From NCBI GenBank assembly GCA_022497155.1, contig MU385731.1, forward strand, positions 372,001 to 436,000: a stretch of DNA of 64,000 bases, in the 5' to 3' direction. The first letter of the stretch is position 1. The number at the start of each line of letters is the position of its first letter. Made by a program: the position numbers and the translations under genes. The stretch is from Whalleya microplaca (lineage: Eukaryota > Ascomycota > Sordariomycetes > Xylariales > Xylariaceae). The notes under the pieces are model-generated. The model had not been told where the DNA came from and did not search any database. It saw only the letters and a list, made by a program, of their open reading frames with translations. This document shows, one piece after another, positions 11,721 through 21,718 of the stretch.

Positions 11721-12680
11721 ACTTTTAAAATATTATATTTTAATATTTTCTTAAAAAATATTTTTAAACAAAACTTTAAGTATTTTAATGATAAAATTTA
11801 TAATTAATATATAATATAATAAAAGAGTTATAATCATAGGGTTTAAATATGTTAAAAGCTTTTTTATAATATTGCCGAAATTAAATAGTCCGGGTAATAA
11901 TTAATATAATTTTTTAATTAATTAATTAAATTATTAATTATTAAATTATCTAGTTTTTATATTATTTTTTAAAATCCGACATAATGTTTTTATTATAAAT
12001 AGTCTCGAATATTTTTTAAATATATAGCTTTAAAATAATGAGTTTAAGTTATCCGTTATTTATAATAAAATATAATAAAATATTCTTTATTTTAAATTTA
12101 TATCTTTTTAGTATTAGCTATTTTATTAATTTCTATGAAACTTTCCGGTATTTTTTATTATTTTTATATCTTTATATTAGCTTAATTTTTAGGTCCGTAT
12201 CTACTTATACTTCCATTATTTAATATATAAAATAATCCGCAAAATTATTTAATTCGCTTTTATTTATATTAACTTTTTCTCTTTTATTATTCTTGGAATA
12301 AATTTTAAATAACCTAAATAAAGCGTTTAATATTAGATTAAGCCATTTTAATCTATATCTAATATTTAATTAAAATTATCTTAAATATACTAACGTTATT
12401 ATTAGCTTAAAATTATTTTTAATAACGTTTATAATAACCAAGTTTTTCTAAAAAACAATTTCTCGTATTAATTTATAATCCGTTAGTACTACCGTATCGT
12501 AAAAGCTAAATTATAATTATAATTCTAGCTACCTATATATTTATATTAAATAAAATATTTCTCACTCGGTAATATAATATTTTTTCCGCTACTATTAATA
12601 CCTTATTTAAAAATATTATAAATTATATTTTATCCGGGCCGATATATATTTTATCCTAATAACCGGTTAAATAAAATTAA
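11721..12680. other. RIP-degraded DNA between two gypsy relics
   Basis: AT-saturated sequence. A 61-codon open frame at 12,038-12,223 has extreme Leu/Ile/Tyr/Phe content and no domain; it looks like chance in AT-rich DNA. By position this may hold the remaining pol part of the chromodomain-type element on the minus strand. Confidence 0.5.
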
Positions 12681-12857
12681 TATAAAGCCCCGGAAAGGCT
12701 TTCCGAACTAGCTTAAATTAAATAAAATAAAATAGTAGATAAGAAAAATAAAAGATTTTAAATATTTAAAATTATAGCTCCGCTATAACTTAAATATTAA
12801 ATCTCTATTTATTTTATAATATATATTACTATTTTATAATAACCCTTTTTAAATATT
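12681..12857 (+). repeat. 5' LTR copy of the gypsy element
   Basis: This begins TATAAAGCCCCGGAAAGGC and ends near TAACCCTTTTTAAATATTA. It is collinear with 21,541-21,718; long identical words include AACTAGCTTAAATTAAATAA and GCTCCGCTATAACTTAAAT. The expected terminal TG would be TA here after a G-to-A change. The right border is uncertain by a few bases. Confidence 0.78.
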
Positions 12858-15644
12858 AGCACCTACTTTATTTTATTATAATTACTAAAACTAATTTACA
12901 AATCCTTTTAAGGCTTTTATTAGTTATTAAAGCCGATTTATAGCTTTAATTGTTATACCGATAAAAATCGATTTACTTTTTGTTTCCAATAGTAGCCGAT
13001 TGTTGCTAACGTTATACTAGAGAGTTATAATCCGCTATATTGTCACTTTTAGTCTATTTTTTATCCCCGATAGTAAACTATTTAAATACTATTTTCGTTC
13101 CCGGTATAATAGGTAATACGGCGGAATTATTATAATACTTTAAATTTTATTAATACTTTTATATTTTTCGTCCCCGACAATACCAATTAAATATCGTTTC
13201 CGTTCCCGGTATAATAGTTAATATAATTTAAAGAGGCTAACTATTAATATCTCTGTTATAATACGCCAGCGAAAAGTCGATTTATTTCGCCTTAAGTAAG
13301 TTCCTTTTCCGAATTACTAAATTACTAGCGAGCGTTTTTAGCGTAAGCTTTTCTCCCAGCTTAATCCGTTTTATTTTTTATTCCTAATAATAAGCCGATG
13401 TTATGGTTACCTAGTAATCTGGATTTTTTTTAAATTTACTTAATCTAGTACGTATGTTTATATACTCTTTAAAGCCTTAATATTCATTTATATATAAATA
13501 AGTATTATTATTAATCTTTTATTTTATTTACGCTCTTTCTAAGAATATAGTGCTTAATTTTTTCCCTTTCGGTTTAATAATATATATTATTAAGTTATAA
13601 ATACGAAATATATCCGGCAAAATAAATATACCGCTTTTATATATTATTTCGGCGTATTATAAAAAAAATTCCTATTTCGGGAATTTTAATTTTTTTTATA
13701 TTTATATATTATAAACCGACTTTATACGTTAATACGCTTCCTTTATATTACCTATATAATTAATAGCGTTATTATATTTCTTAGCTTATCGTATTTTTAA
13801 TATTAAACCTTAAGCTCGAATTATATTCTCGAGCTATTTAAATTAAAATTAAATAATATATCTATTTTTTACCCATATTTATTACTAATATTATATATTT
13901 TTTTAGTTAATAGTCGTTTAGTATTATATTTATAGCTCCCGGAAGTTTTTTAAAAAGTAAACTTTCGGGTTTTAAAATAATATAGGTAGGTTTAATTTAA
14001 TAATTATAAATGGCCGATAAAAGTAAGGGTTTTGTAATTTTTTTCGCAAGATTTTTATTTTTTTAAAAAAGCCTAATATCTATTTTAAAACCTTAACTAA
14101 GGTTAATATAAAAACCCCGGGTATAATATACGCTAGGTTTTTTATTCCCGGCTATATATATAAAATTTAATCTTTAGTTTTTCGGCAGTAAAAATTTTTG
14201 CCTTTTATTTTAAGTTAGTAATAAGTTATATTCGCAAATAATTACGGTAAATAAAAGAGGCAAAAGAGTTAGGTATAAAATAAGTCTTATATTATAAGCG
14301 TTAAGCTATTAAGTATTAAAAAGCCGGAAACTTTTATAAATAATAAGCTATCGATAATATGCTTAAACGTATATATAGATTATTTAAAGCAGTCGATTGC
14401 TAATACTAACGAATCTTTCAATATAACTAATAAAAATATATATAATATAGAAGTAATTCTTTAGAACGTACGTTCGATAATTTTAAAGAATTTTAACAAA
14501 ATATTTAGCCTTTTATTATAATTATTTATATAAAAATAGCAGCCGAGTACGGGTACGGAATTATTAATAAACTAGCGTTAATTAAATAGGTTAGCGTTTT
14601 AAGTTTCGGGTACGCTATAAAATAAACCCGAGTTTTCGGTTACGAAAATTTAGCATTTTTTAGCCCTTAATACTTCCTATATAATAATTTTTAAAAGTTT
14701 CCGCTAATTTAAAGCTAAATATAAATTTAGCCTAATTATAACAGTTCGGTATTTAATCGTTTATTTACCCGGAAATATAATAATAGTTTATTAACGACTT
14801 ATTTATTTAATAATATAATTAGCTAAAGCGCTAGTTCCCGATAAAGCTATATAATTTTTTTTAAATAGCGGAATAATCTTAAACTTCCCGCCTAAAAGTA
14901 GTAGCGGCCGGGAATATATCCTTTATATAATTAATATAGCGGGCAGTTCCGGTTAACTTAATAAGTTAAAACGTAAGAAAATTAAAATATCTAATCCCGA
15001 CTGTTATAATAAGTACGATTTTGGAATAATTATTAATAAGAACTTTTTAATTTTTATAAATATATATTACTTTATTAAACGCATTTATTTATTTATTAAA
15101 AATTAAGAGATTTAGTAAAATAACGTAGCCTAGATTTTCTTAATATTTAAAACCTTATTAGGAGGTTAAATTATTATATAATAAAACGTTAAAGTATTAG
15201 CGGAAAAGCGTACTAATATATAAATCCGTAACTTAATAAACATTTTCGACTAATTAATAATACGCTTTAATATATAACTAGCGTAAGCTATTATTAAATT
15301 TACTAAAACTAAAATAAAGTTAAGGTATATAATAAATAATAAAGCAGTATTAAATTAATATATTTAAAAAAAGCTATAATATATACAAGCTATAAAAATT
15401 TTAAACAAACATAACTTTAATTAGTATAAAATAATAGTTTAGGTTTAAATAAATATAAACCTTAAAATTAAAAAGTATTTTCCAGTATTATAAGTTTATA
15501 AAATATTTAAATAATATATAATATATATTATAAAAATAAAGCTAATTTTATTTATAGCTATAAATAAAAAGTATTTTAAGATTATTATTAAATAATAAAT
15601 ATTATATATCGACTAGTATTTCGAAAAAGATTCGCGATCGGCTA
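12858..15644 (+). other. Leader and gag-side part of the gypsy element, unreadable
   Basis: AT-saturated sequence following the 5' LTR. A block containing CGTTCCCGGTATAATAG is present twice, about 100 bp apart (13,103-13,120 and 13,203-13,220), so the leader has an internal direct repeat. Gag would be expected here or just beyond, but no zinc knuckle or other motif survives well enough to name. Confidence 0.45.
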
Positions 15645-15855
15645 TGTCACGTGTTACAAGGGTTGAGGTGGCTTGGCGACCTAATTCCTGTGTATTTTGT
15701 GGAATCCTAAGATGGAGGAAAAAAGGAAGGAATCTAAGCTAAAAGGTCGGCCGAGAAATTTACCATACATGTCAGGTGTGGGGCTTAAGCTGTAATTACG
15801 TAACATGCGCACAGACCACACCTTAAATCCCGTACCTAATCCCTGTGCCATAACA
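15645..15855 (+). mobile_element. Solo LTR-like element, 211 bp, perfect 5-bp target-site duplication
   Basis: The element begins TGTCACGTGTTACAAGG and ends TGTGCCATAACA, so it has TG...CA ends. It is flanked on both sides by GGCTA (15,640-15,644 and 15,856-15,860), a perfect 5-bp target-site duplication. Composition is near normal, in contrast with its surroundings. A second copy of the family at 29,142-29,349 is collinear but heavily changed, mostly by C-to-T and G-to-A. It most likely is a solo LTR; a MITE with short ends is the alternative. Confidence 0.85.
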
Positions 15856-15860
15856 GGCTA

Positions 15861-17899
15861 AAAGTAAGGAAAATATAAGGCGTTTTAATAAATTCCGTAA
15901 GTTTTACTGCCGTAATAAATTACGCGACTGTAAAAGTTAACGTAAGAATTATAAAAATTATATAAACCGTTTTAATTAAATAAACTATAAGTTAGTTCGC
16001 AAAAATAAAAATAAGCGGAAGCGCGATTGCAACTCCTATAAACGCGATAAAAAAATCTTATAATAAAAACAAGACAAATTATATTAGTAATAAAAGTAAT
16101 GCCGATTTATCGAATATTTTTTCGTTATTAAATAATATTAATTTTATAAATAATTTATCCGGAAAAACTTATTTGTATTCCGGATTAAATATTAAGACAA
16201 ATAATAGATTTATAATTTTCGATATAACTATATAATACGATTATTACCTCCGGAAATTTAACTCGAATAATTGCCGAAAAAAATATATAAAACATTATAT
16301 AACTTATTTGAACGAAACGTTATAAATATTTTTACTCGAGCCGGTAAATAGACGTATATATTATAATTATTATATAATATTTCTTTCTTGTAATTTTTTT
16401 TAGCATTTTCGCTTATATTAATACGCCTTAAGTTATTATATTAAATTGAAATTAATAAATTATACTTATATAAATATAAAGGATAACCTGTATAAAAATA
16501 AGCTAATAAAAATTAAGTCGGCTTTATTTCGCAAAAAAGCCGGTAAAATAATATATTTACAATATTTTTACATAAAAACTAACATTTATATTATGCCGGA
16601 CTCTTTTAATATAAATATATGCGAAAACTTTAACATAAATTATACTTTAATTACCCGATTACTTTTAAATACTTTCGAGTATATTATAGAAAAACAAAAA
16701 AAAAGTTAAAAGAGTCGGCAAAAAAAAAATCGAGTAAAACATTAAGCGACGTGTATTTTTTATATATTTAGATATAACTTTTAAGGTAACCGTACTTTTA
16801 TAAAGTTTTAAAAATTAAATTAAGTTTTAGAAAGCGATATTAAGCTTAAGCTATTATTAGGGAATAATTTCTTTTACTTATATAGTATAATTATAAATTA
16901 TAATTTAAATATAATTACTTTTTTTGATATAGATTTTTAAATATTATTTATAGTATTTTATAATATTAAGCTTTACGCGTAAAAAGTTTCGCTCCGGTAT
17001 AATTTTATTTTAATATTAAGCTAAATAATAAAAGTCCTAGTAAAGTAAAAGGTTTTACCTAATAATTATAGTTTTAGTTTTATATTAAGCTATTAAATAA
17101 TAATTAGCTTAATGTTATAAGCTAAAACGTAATAAATTATAATTATAAAAAATATATTAGATAAATTATTAAAGCTAAATAAAGGTACGCGATTAAGCTT
17201 TATTAACGAGTATATAAATAGTAAATTCTTTTAAGCTATATAAAAAAGTTGCTTTAAATTCCTATTTATTACGGCCGCTTTCGGCGCAGTCGCAAAAATA
17301 GGGGTCTTAGTTAATAAAACCGGACTAGCTATATTAAATAATTTTAATTTTCTGTAAGCTTTAATTATAGTTACGGAATTTAATATTAACGTTTTTAATA
17401 CTATTATAGTTATTAATATAGTATTATATAATTTAGTTTAATTACCCTTTATAAAAATAACTTAAAGCTTAATATCTAATAATTAAATTACGTTAACTAG
17501 CGATACTTTTTTAATTAACGCGGTTTTTAATATAATTAATATCGCAGCTAAGTTATTTTAGGATATATTTAAATTAAAAATCCCTAAGTTATATTAAACC
17601 TTAAATATCCGTAAATTAACTAACTTGCTAAAAATTAAAATAAATATAAGTTATTACGTATATAATGTTAATAAATAAATAGCTAAAATATGCTATAAAT
17701 TATTAATAAGTTCCTTAAAATTTTAAAAAAACTAAAGTATTATTAATATTCCGGAAAGTAAATAAATAAAAATACTTTTAATAAACGGGTAATAAAACTA
17801 TAAGCTAAATAGTCGTTTTTATCTTTTAAGTAAAAAAATATAAAAGTTTTAAATAATATATATAAAAGATTGTATAATTAAGGTTATATAAAGTAAATA
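15861..17899 (+). other. Gag/protease region of the gypsy element, degraded
   Basis: This stretch lies between the 211-bp insertion and the RT relic. Near 15,880-16,070 plus-strand translation is rich in Lys, Arg, Asn and Cys, as a nucleocapsid region would be, but no CCHC knuckle can be confirmed. An 87-codon frame at 16,446-16,709 has no recognisable domain and sits in AT-rich DNA, so I do not call it a gene. Confidence 0.45.
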
Positions 17900-18650
17900 A
17901 ATAAGCTTATGCTATTTACGCATCCCATTTTTATTATATAACGTATCGCGAAAAGTAAAAATAAAAGTAAAGTGATAGCCGATTGTCGCCCGTTAAATAA
18001 AGCTATAATATTTAATAATTACTTTTTGCCATTATAAGCCGAAATTATTATTTTTTTATAAAATAAAGCCTAGGTTATAGTAATCGATACTACCAGTTTT
18101 TTTATTAATTTGCCGTTTATTATAAGTTCCGGGATAAATTTATAATTATTAGCTTACGAGAATTAAAAAGATTTATTATAGCTATAATAAGCTTTCGGAA
18201 TTCCCTTATTTATATTTAATAATTTATAAATAAGTTTTTATAAAAGTACCGTTATTATATAAAAGCATTTATTAACGATATTATTATTATTTTAAACTCG
18301 AAAAAAATACCTAATTTACTTAAAAATTATTTTCGGTTTATTTTAAAAGCGATATATTTTACTTTTTTTAAAAAAGTTTTTTTAAAATATTTATTAATTA
18401 AGCTATTTAGTTTTTATATAAATTTTTTAAGAATAGCTATAATTAATAAGCGTTTAATAGCTATAAATAATTAGTAATTCCCTAAAAACCTTAAGTTTTT
18501 TAAAAAAAATATTTAAATATAATAGGATTTTTTAACCTTTTATACCGTTTTATATGCGGCTTTTTAAGCCGTTATAAAAGCGTAAAATAGTTTTATTCGC
18601 TAAAGGTTAAAAAAAGGGCAAATTATTTCCGAAAAATCTTAATTATTATT
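17900..18650 (+). pseudogene. Gypsy reverse transcriptase relic
   Basis: Plus-strand translation through RIP stops shows fungal gypsy RT blocks in order: KVIADCRPLNKA (the R-x-x-V-D-x-R-x-L-N block), VIVIDTTSFFINLPF (the [VI]-D-x-x-S-F-[FY] block around the first catalytic Asp), AFGIPLFIF (the G-x-x-N-S-P-A block), and KAFINDIIIILNSKK, which is YxDDII with the first catalytic Asp now Asn. Then come IAIINKRLIAINN and FPKNLKFFKKN, matching the thumb and connection segments. The element is inactive. The domain ends where the 205-bp insertion begins at 18,654. Confidence 0.87.
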
Positions 18651-18653
18651 AGG

Positions 18654-18858
18654 TATCACGGTGCGTGGTAATTGCTGGAGGCAAGGCTTTAATATTACTA
18701 GCTGTTATATTAAAATCGCAAGATAAGGAAAAAAGGAACAAATTTCCTAAGTGTGCGCTAAGGAAATTAATTCAAAAAGACCCCGCCGGACTAACCCCAG
18801 TAAGTGACTAATGTATGCACGGGCCACATACCACAAGTGGTCCGTGTGAACCGTGACT
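18654..18858 (+). mobile_element. 205-bp LTR-like element, plus orientation
   Basis: The element begins TATCACGGTGCGTGG and ends ACCGTGACT and lies exactly between the RT and RNase H relics of the gypsy element. It is the reverse complement of 9,776-9,980 along its full length. The flanks are TTAGG on the left and TTAAG on the right, a plausible 5-bp target-site duplication with one G/A change. It is less AT-rich than its surroundings. Independent duplications at both copies argue for two separate insertions. Confidence 0.78.
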
Positions 18859-18863
18859 TTAAG

Positions 18864-19660
18864 CATATATAAAATTTACGTATTATAAGCTTATTAAAGC
18901 CGAAATAGCCTTATTTAAGTAATATAATAAGCGATTTATAAGTATATTATTTTATATTATTATAACTCGGGCAAAATTCTATATATATAAATAATTATAT
19001 CGGTAAAACGGGATTTCGGTATTATATTTTTTATATTAAAAACGGTTATAAATAAATCGTAAAGTAACCGATATTTAAATTATAAATTAAACTAATTATA
19101 TTTTTAAATTGGAGTTTATTATAAGCGGAAATATAATATAAGCTGTCCGAATTAAAGATAGCTTATATTATATAAGCTATAAAGCGTTTACGTATAATAC
19201 TAAAATGTGACGGTAGACCTTAAGGTGACATTCGAGATGTGTATTATTGATAATCTCTTTAGGACTGGCAGTCCTAGAGGACAGCTATTTAAGGACGGAA
19301 GATCTGTCCAGCTAGGACGGAGGATCTATCCTAGCTTGTGGGGCGTTCCTAACATAAAAGCTTATAAACGTTTTATAGTTATTTTTACCGATTCTTTTAT
19401 AACTAAAGGTGTATTTTAATTAAATATCCTTGAATATTTCGTTTTTAAATTACGTTAATTGCTAGCTTATAAATATATTAATTTATTTATTGTAATATAG
19501 TTTTTAAGTATATTATATCTCTAGTAAAATTTACTATATTTTAAATGCTTTTAATCGTTTTTTAATTATCGGAGATATAGCTAATATAAACAGTAAGTTA
19601 AAGCGATTTGATAAAAAACTTATTTTTAATTAAATATAATTTATCGCGAGTAAAGCTATT
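18864..19660 (+). pseudogene. Gypsy RNase H relic, split by a solo LTR
   Basis: After the inserted LTR (19,206-19,354) the plus-strand frame reads AYKRFIVIFTDSFITKGVF (about 19,363-19,419), which corresponds to the TDHSA-type motif of the RNase H domain of fungal gypsy elements. It is followed by ISLN and a NxRL/ASxYL-like stretch and then by the IIGDIANINSKLKRFDKKL linker that leads to integrase. The part before the LTR is on the same strand but too decayed to quote. The insertion splits the domain and stops are numerous. Confidence 0.75.
19206..19354 (+). mobile_element. Solo LTR with perfect 5-bp target-site duplication, hardly mutated
   Basis: The element starts TGTGACGGTAGACC and ends GCGTTCCTAACA (TG...CA), and is flanked by TAAAA at 19,201-19,205 and 19,355-19,359. 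It is 149 bp, 22 bp longer than its two relatives (7,973-8,099 and 26,735-26,861), because a segment beginning GGACGGA is tandemly duplicated in it (roughly 19,292-19,335). It keeps an almost balanced base composition inside a saturated RIP region and it interrupts the RNase H relic, so it entered after or escaped the mutation of the host element. A 70-codon frame crossing it is a chimera of LTR and RNase H and not a gene. Confidence 0.88.
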
Positions 19661-19879
19661 ATAAATAATATAGTATGCTAGCGTTTTATAAACGTATTAT
19701 TAACGCTATAAAAAATAGCGAGAACGTTATTATTTTTTATAATCACGGGTACTTATTTATTATTATTAATAAATTATTATATAATATCGATAGATATAAG
19801 AAATATTAATTATATATATTTTTCGGTATGGTTAAAAAATCTCTAAAAATAATATATAATAATAAGTATTACTAGGGAT

Positions 19880-21110
19880 TAAAATAAATATTAAGGAATT
19901 TAACGGATATGTAATTATGGGTAAGTTATATTTAATTAAAAAGTATATTAAGTATTATTTAGCTTACGATATATATAAAACTAGCCGCAATAAGCTTTTC
20001 GGCAATTATTAACTAATTAAGCCCCCTAATTTATTACTTATATATATTATTATAATGGATTTTATTTTAAGACTTTTAAAGGTATTAGCGGGAAATATAT
20101 CTTAAAAGCTAGAAAAAATTAATAATAAATATTATAATATATTAATAATAGTTATATACGTTATATTAAAACGCATACTTTTTATTCCCGGAAATAAAAG
20201 GTATATAATAAAAAACTAGGGTGTAATTTTAGCTAAATAGTTACTTTTATTTAATTAAAGAATGCTATTTAAAATCATTTCCGATCGAAATAAGAAATTT
20301 ACTTTAAAATTTTAAACAAGGTTTTAAAAAGCGATCGGGATAAAATTATTAATAATTATAATATATTATTTATAAAGTAATAGATTATTTAAATATAAAA
20401 ATCAAATAATAGAAATTATTTTTCGGTATTTATAAAAGGCCGTCACGTTAAAATGTAATTTTGTGATGCTAAATGAGTGTTTATTTTCTAACTAAAGAAG
20501 AAAAGAAAATTGAAAAGGTATATTAGCATAGCTCGAGAGCATTTATACTAGCTCTTGAGAGCCATGCTGCTATATCGGCTTATGATCGCCGATATTCCCC
20601 ATTACGGCATAGCTCATTATAGTATTATTATTTTAAAAATCCTAAGCTTAATTAAGTAAATATATTACTTATATTATAATAAAACCTTGATAATATATAT
20701 AACGATTCGAGTAAATCTTCCGTATATAAAATGTTTTTTAAATATAAGCTTTTTAAACCGAATAATTTATTTATAATTTTAAAGGATATCCGACGTTATA
20801 AAAATATCTAATTCTTATATAAATATATTTATAAAGACGCCGAGCTATTTATGGATTTTATAATTTCATGAGTTAAAAAGTTATATAATTAAAAGTATAA
20901 ACTAATAAAATTTAAAGAAGGAAATAAGGTATATTTTAAATTATATAATAGTTATAACCTTTTTAATAAATTTAGCAAAAAGTTATTATAGTAATACTCC
21001 GGGCTATATAAAGTAATTAAAAAAATAAGGCGTAATATTTATAAATTAAACTTTAAAAAAATGTTAATATTTACTTAATTATTTCGATTATATACTTATT
21101 TTTAAGACTT
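19880..21110 (+). pseudogene. Gypsy integrase relic with C-terminal region
   Basis: Plus-strand translation gives, in order, a zinc-binding-like lead (KYIKYYLAYDIYKTSRNK), the core start IIIMDFILRL (about 20,050-20,075), IISDRNKKFTLKF (about 20,275-20,315, the D-x-x-x-x-F-x-S-x-F-W block with the second catalytic Asp), KNQIIEIIFRYL (about 20,397-20,430), and, beyond an insertion, KYKLFKPNNLFIILKDIRR, then GNKVYFKLYN and SGLYKVIKKIRRNIYKLNF (about 20,925-21,060), the GPF-type C-terminal module. No chromodomain is seen after it. Stops are many. Confidence 0.85.
20440..20630. mobile_element. Small insertion in the integrase relic, little RIP, hairpin-rich
   Basis: Between KNQIIEIIFRYL and the resumed integrase frame there are about 190 bases of balanced composition. 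They contain two near-palindromes, GCTCGAGAGC and GCTCTTGAGAGC, and a hairpin TATCGGC...GCCGATA. The boundaries are not fixed: GTCACGTTAAAATG marks the left and CATAGCTCATTATAG the right. No target-site duplication could be identified and I found no second copy in the window. Class is unknown. Confidence 0.55.
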
Positions 21111-21540
21111 AATAATAAAAACCCTTTTTATTATATAAATTCTCCGCTTAAATTAATTATTTTTAATTAAAACAAAAATCCGGATGTTATATTTATATTT
21201 AAAACGGAGGTAATTTTTAATTATCGATTTAATTGTTATAAAGATAGTTATAACTATTTGATTAAATAAAAGGGCTATAAATATAATAATAATAACTGGA
21301 AACTTAAAAAGGAATTATGTAAAGAAAGTTTTTCCGAGTTAATAAATAAGTATTAATAATAATAAATTAAAGAAAAACTAGTTATTACATTAAAACAAAA
21401 GGATACTAAAAATAAAAAACCTTTTAAACGAAAAAAAGGTTGTCCTTATAAATATCTATAAACATTTATAAAATCAAACTTATAAAATTAAAATAAAGCT
21501 ATTAAAAATAATAAAGCTTCTTTTGTCCCGCGGCATTTAA

Positions 21541-21718
21541 TATAAGGCCCCGGAAAGGCCTTTTAAACTAGCTTAAATTAAATAAAATAAAATAATAGAT
21601 AAAAAAATAAGAGATTTTCAGCATTTAAGATTACAGCTCCGCTATAACTTAAATGTTAGATCTTTATTTATTTTATAATATATACTACTACCTTATAATA
21701 ACCCTTTTTAAAAATACT
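21541..21718 (+). repeat. 3' LTR copy of the gypsy element
   Basis: This begins TATAAGGCCCCGGAAAGGCC and ends near TAACCCTTTTTAAAAATACTA, collinear with the 5' copy at 12,681-12,857. The two copies differ by transitions and a few indels. It follows the integrase C-terminal relic by about 430 bp, which is a normal distance for a 3' untranslated region plus polypurine tract; no clear polypurine tract remains. Confidence 0.78.

Larger units (their letters stand above)
12681..21718 (+). mobile_element. Ty3/gypsy LTR retrotransposon, RIP-inactivated and interrupted by later insertions
   Basis: Two direct repeats of about 177 bp (12,681-12,857 and 21,541-21,718) bracket plus-strand relics of RT, RNase H and integrase in the gypsy order RT-RNaseH-IN. 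The total span of about 9.0 kb includes four younger or unrelated insertions (15,645-15,855; 18,654-18,858; 19,206-19,354; about 20,440-20,630). Removing them would leave about 8.3 kb. The reading frame of pol resumes on both sides of the insertions at 19,206 and about 20,440, which shows that they interrupt one element. Stops occur throughout. Gag and protease are expected between 12,860 and 17,900 but I cannot read them confidently. Confidence 0.82.

Noticed and set aside
16446..16709. 87-codon open frame in the RIP block
   Set aside because: Composition is Asn/Ile/Lys/Tyr-rich as expected of AT-rich DNA; no domain, and it sits inside the gypsy element.
9776..18858. The inverted 205-bp repeats taken as terminal inverted repeats of one 9-kb DNA transposon
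   Set aside because: Each copy has its own 5-bp flanking duplication, and the 5' LTR of the gypsy element lies between them, so they are better explained as two separate insertions.
19207..19419. 70-codon open frame
   Set aside because: It runs from the solo LTR into the RNase H relic; it is a chimera without coding meaning.
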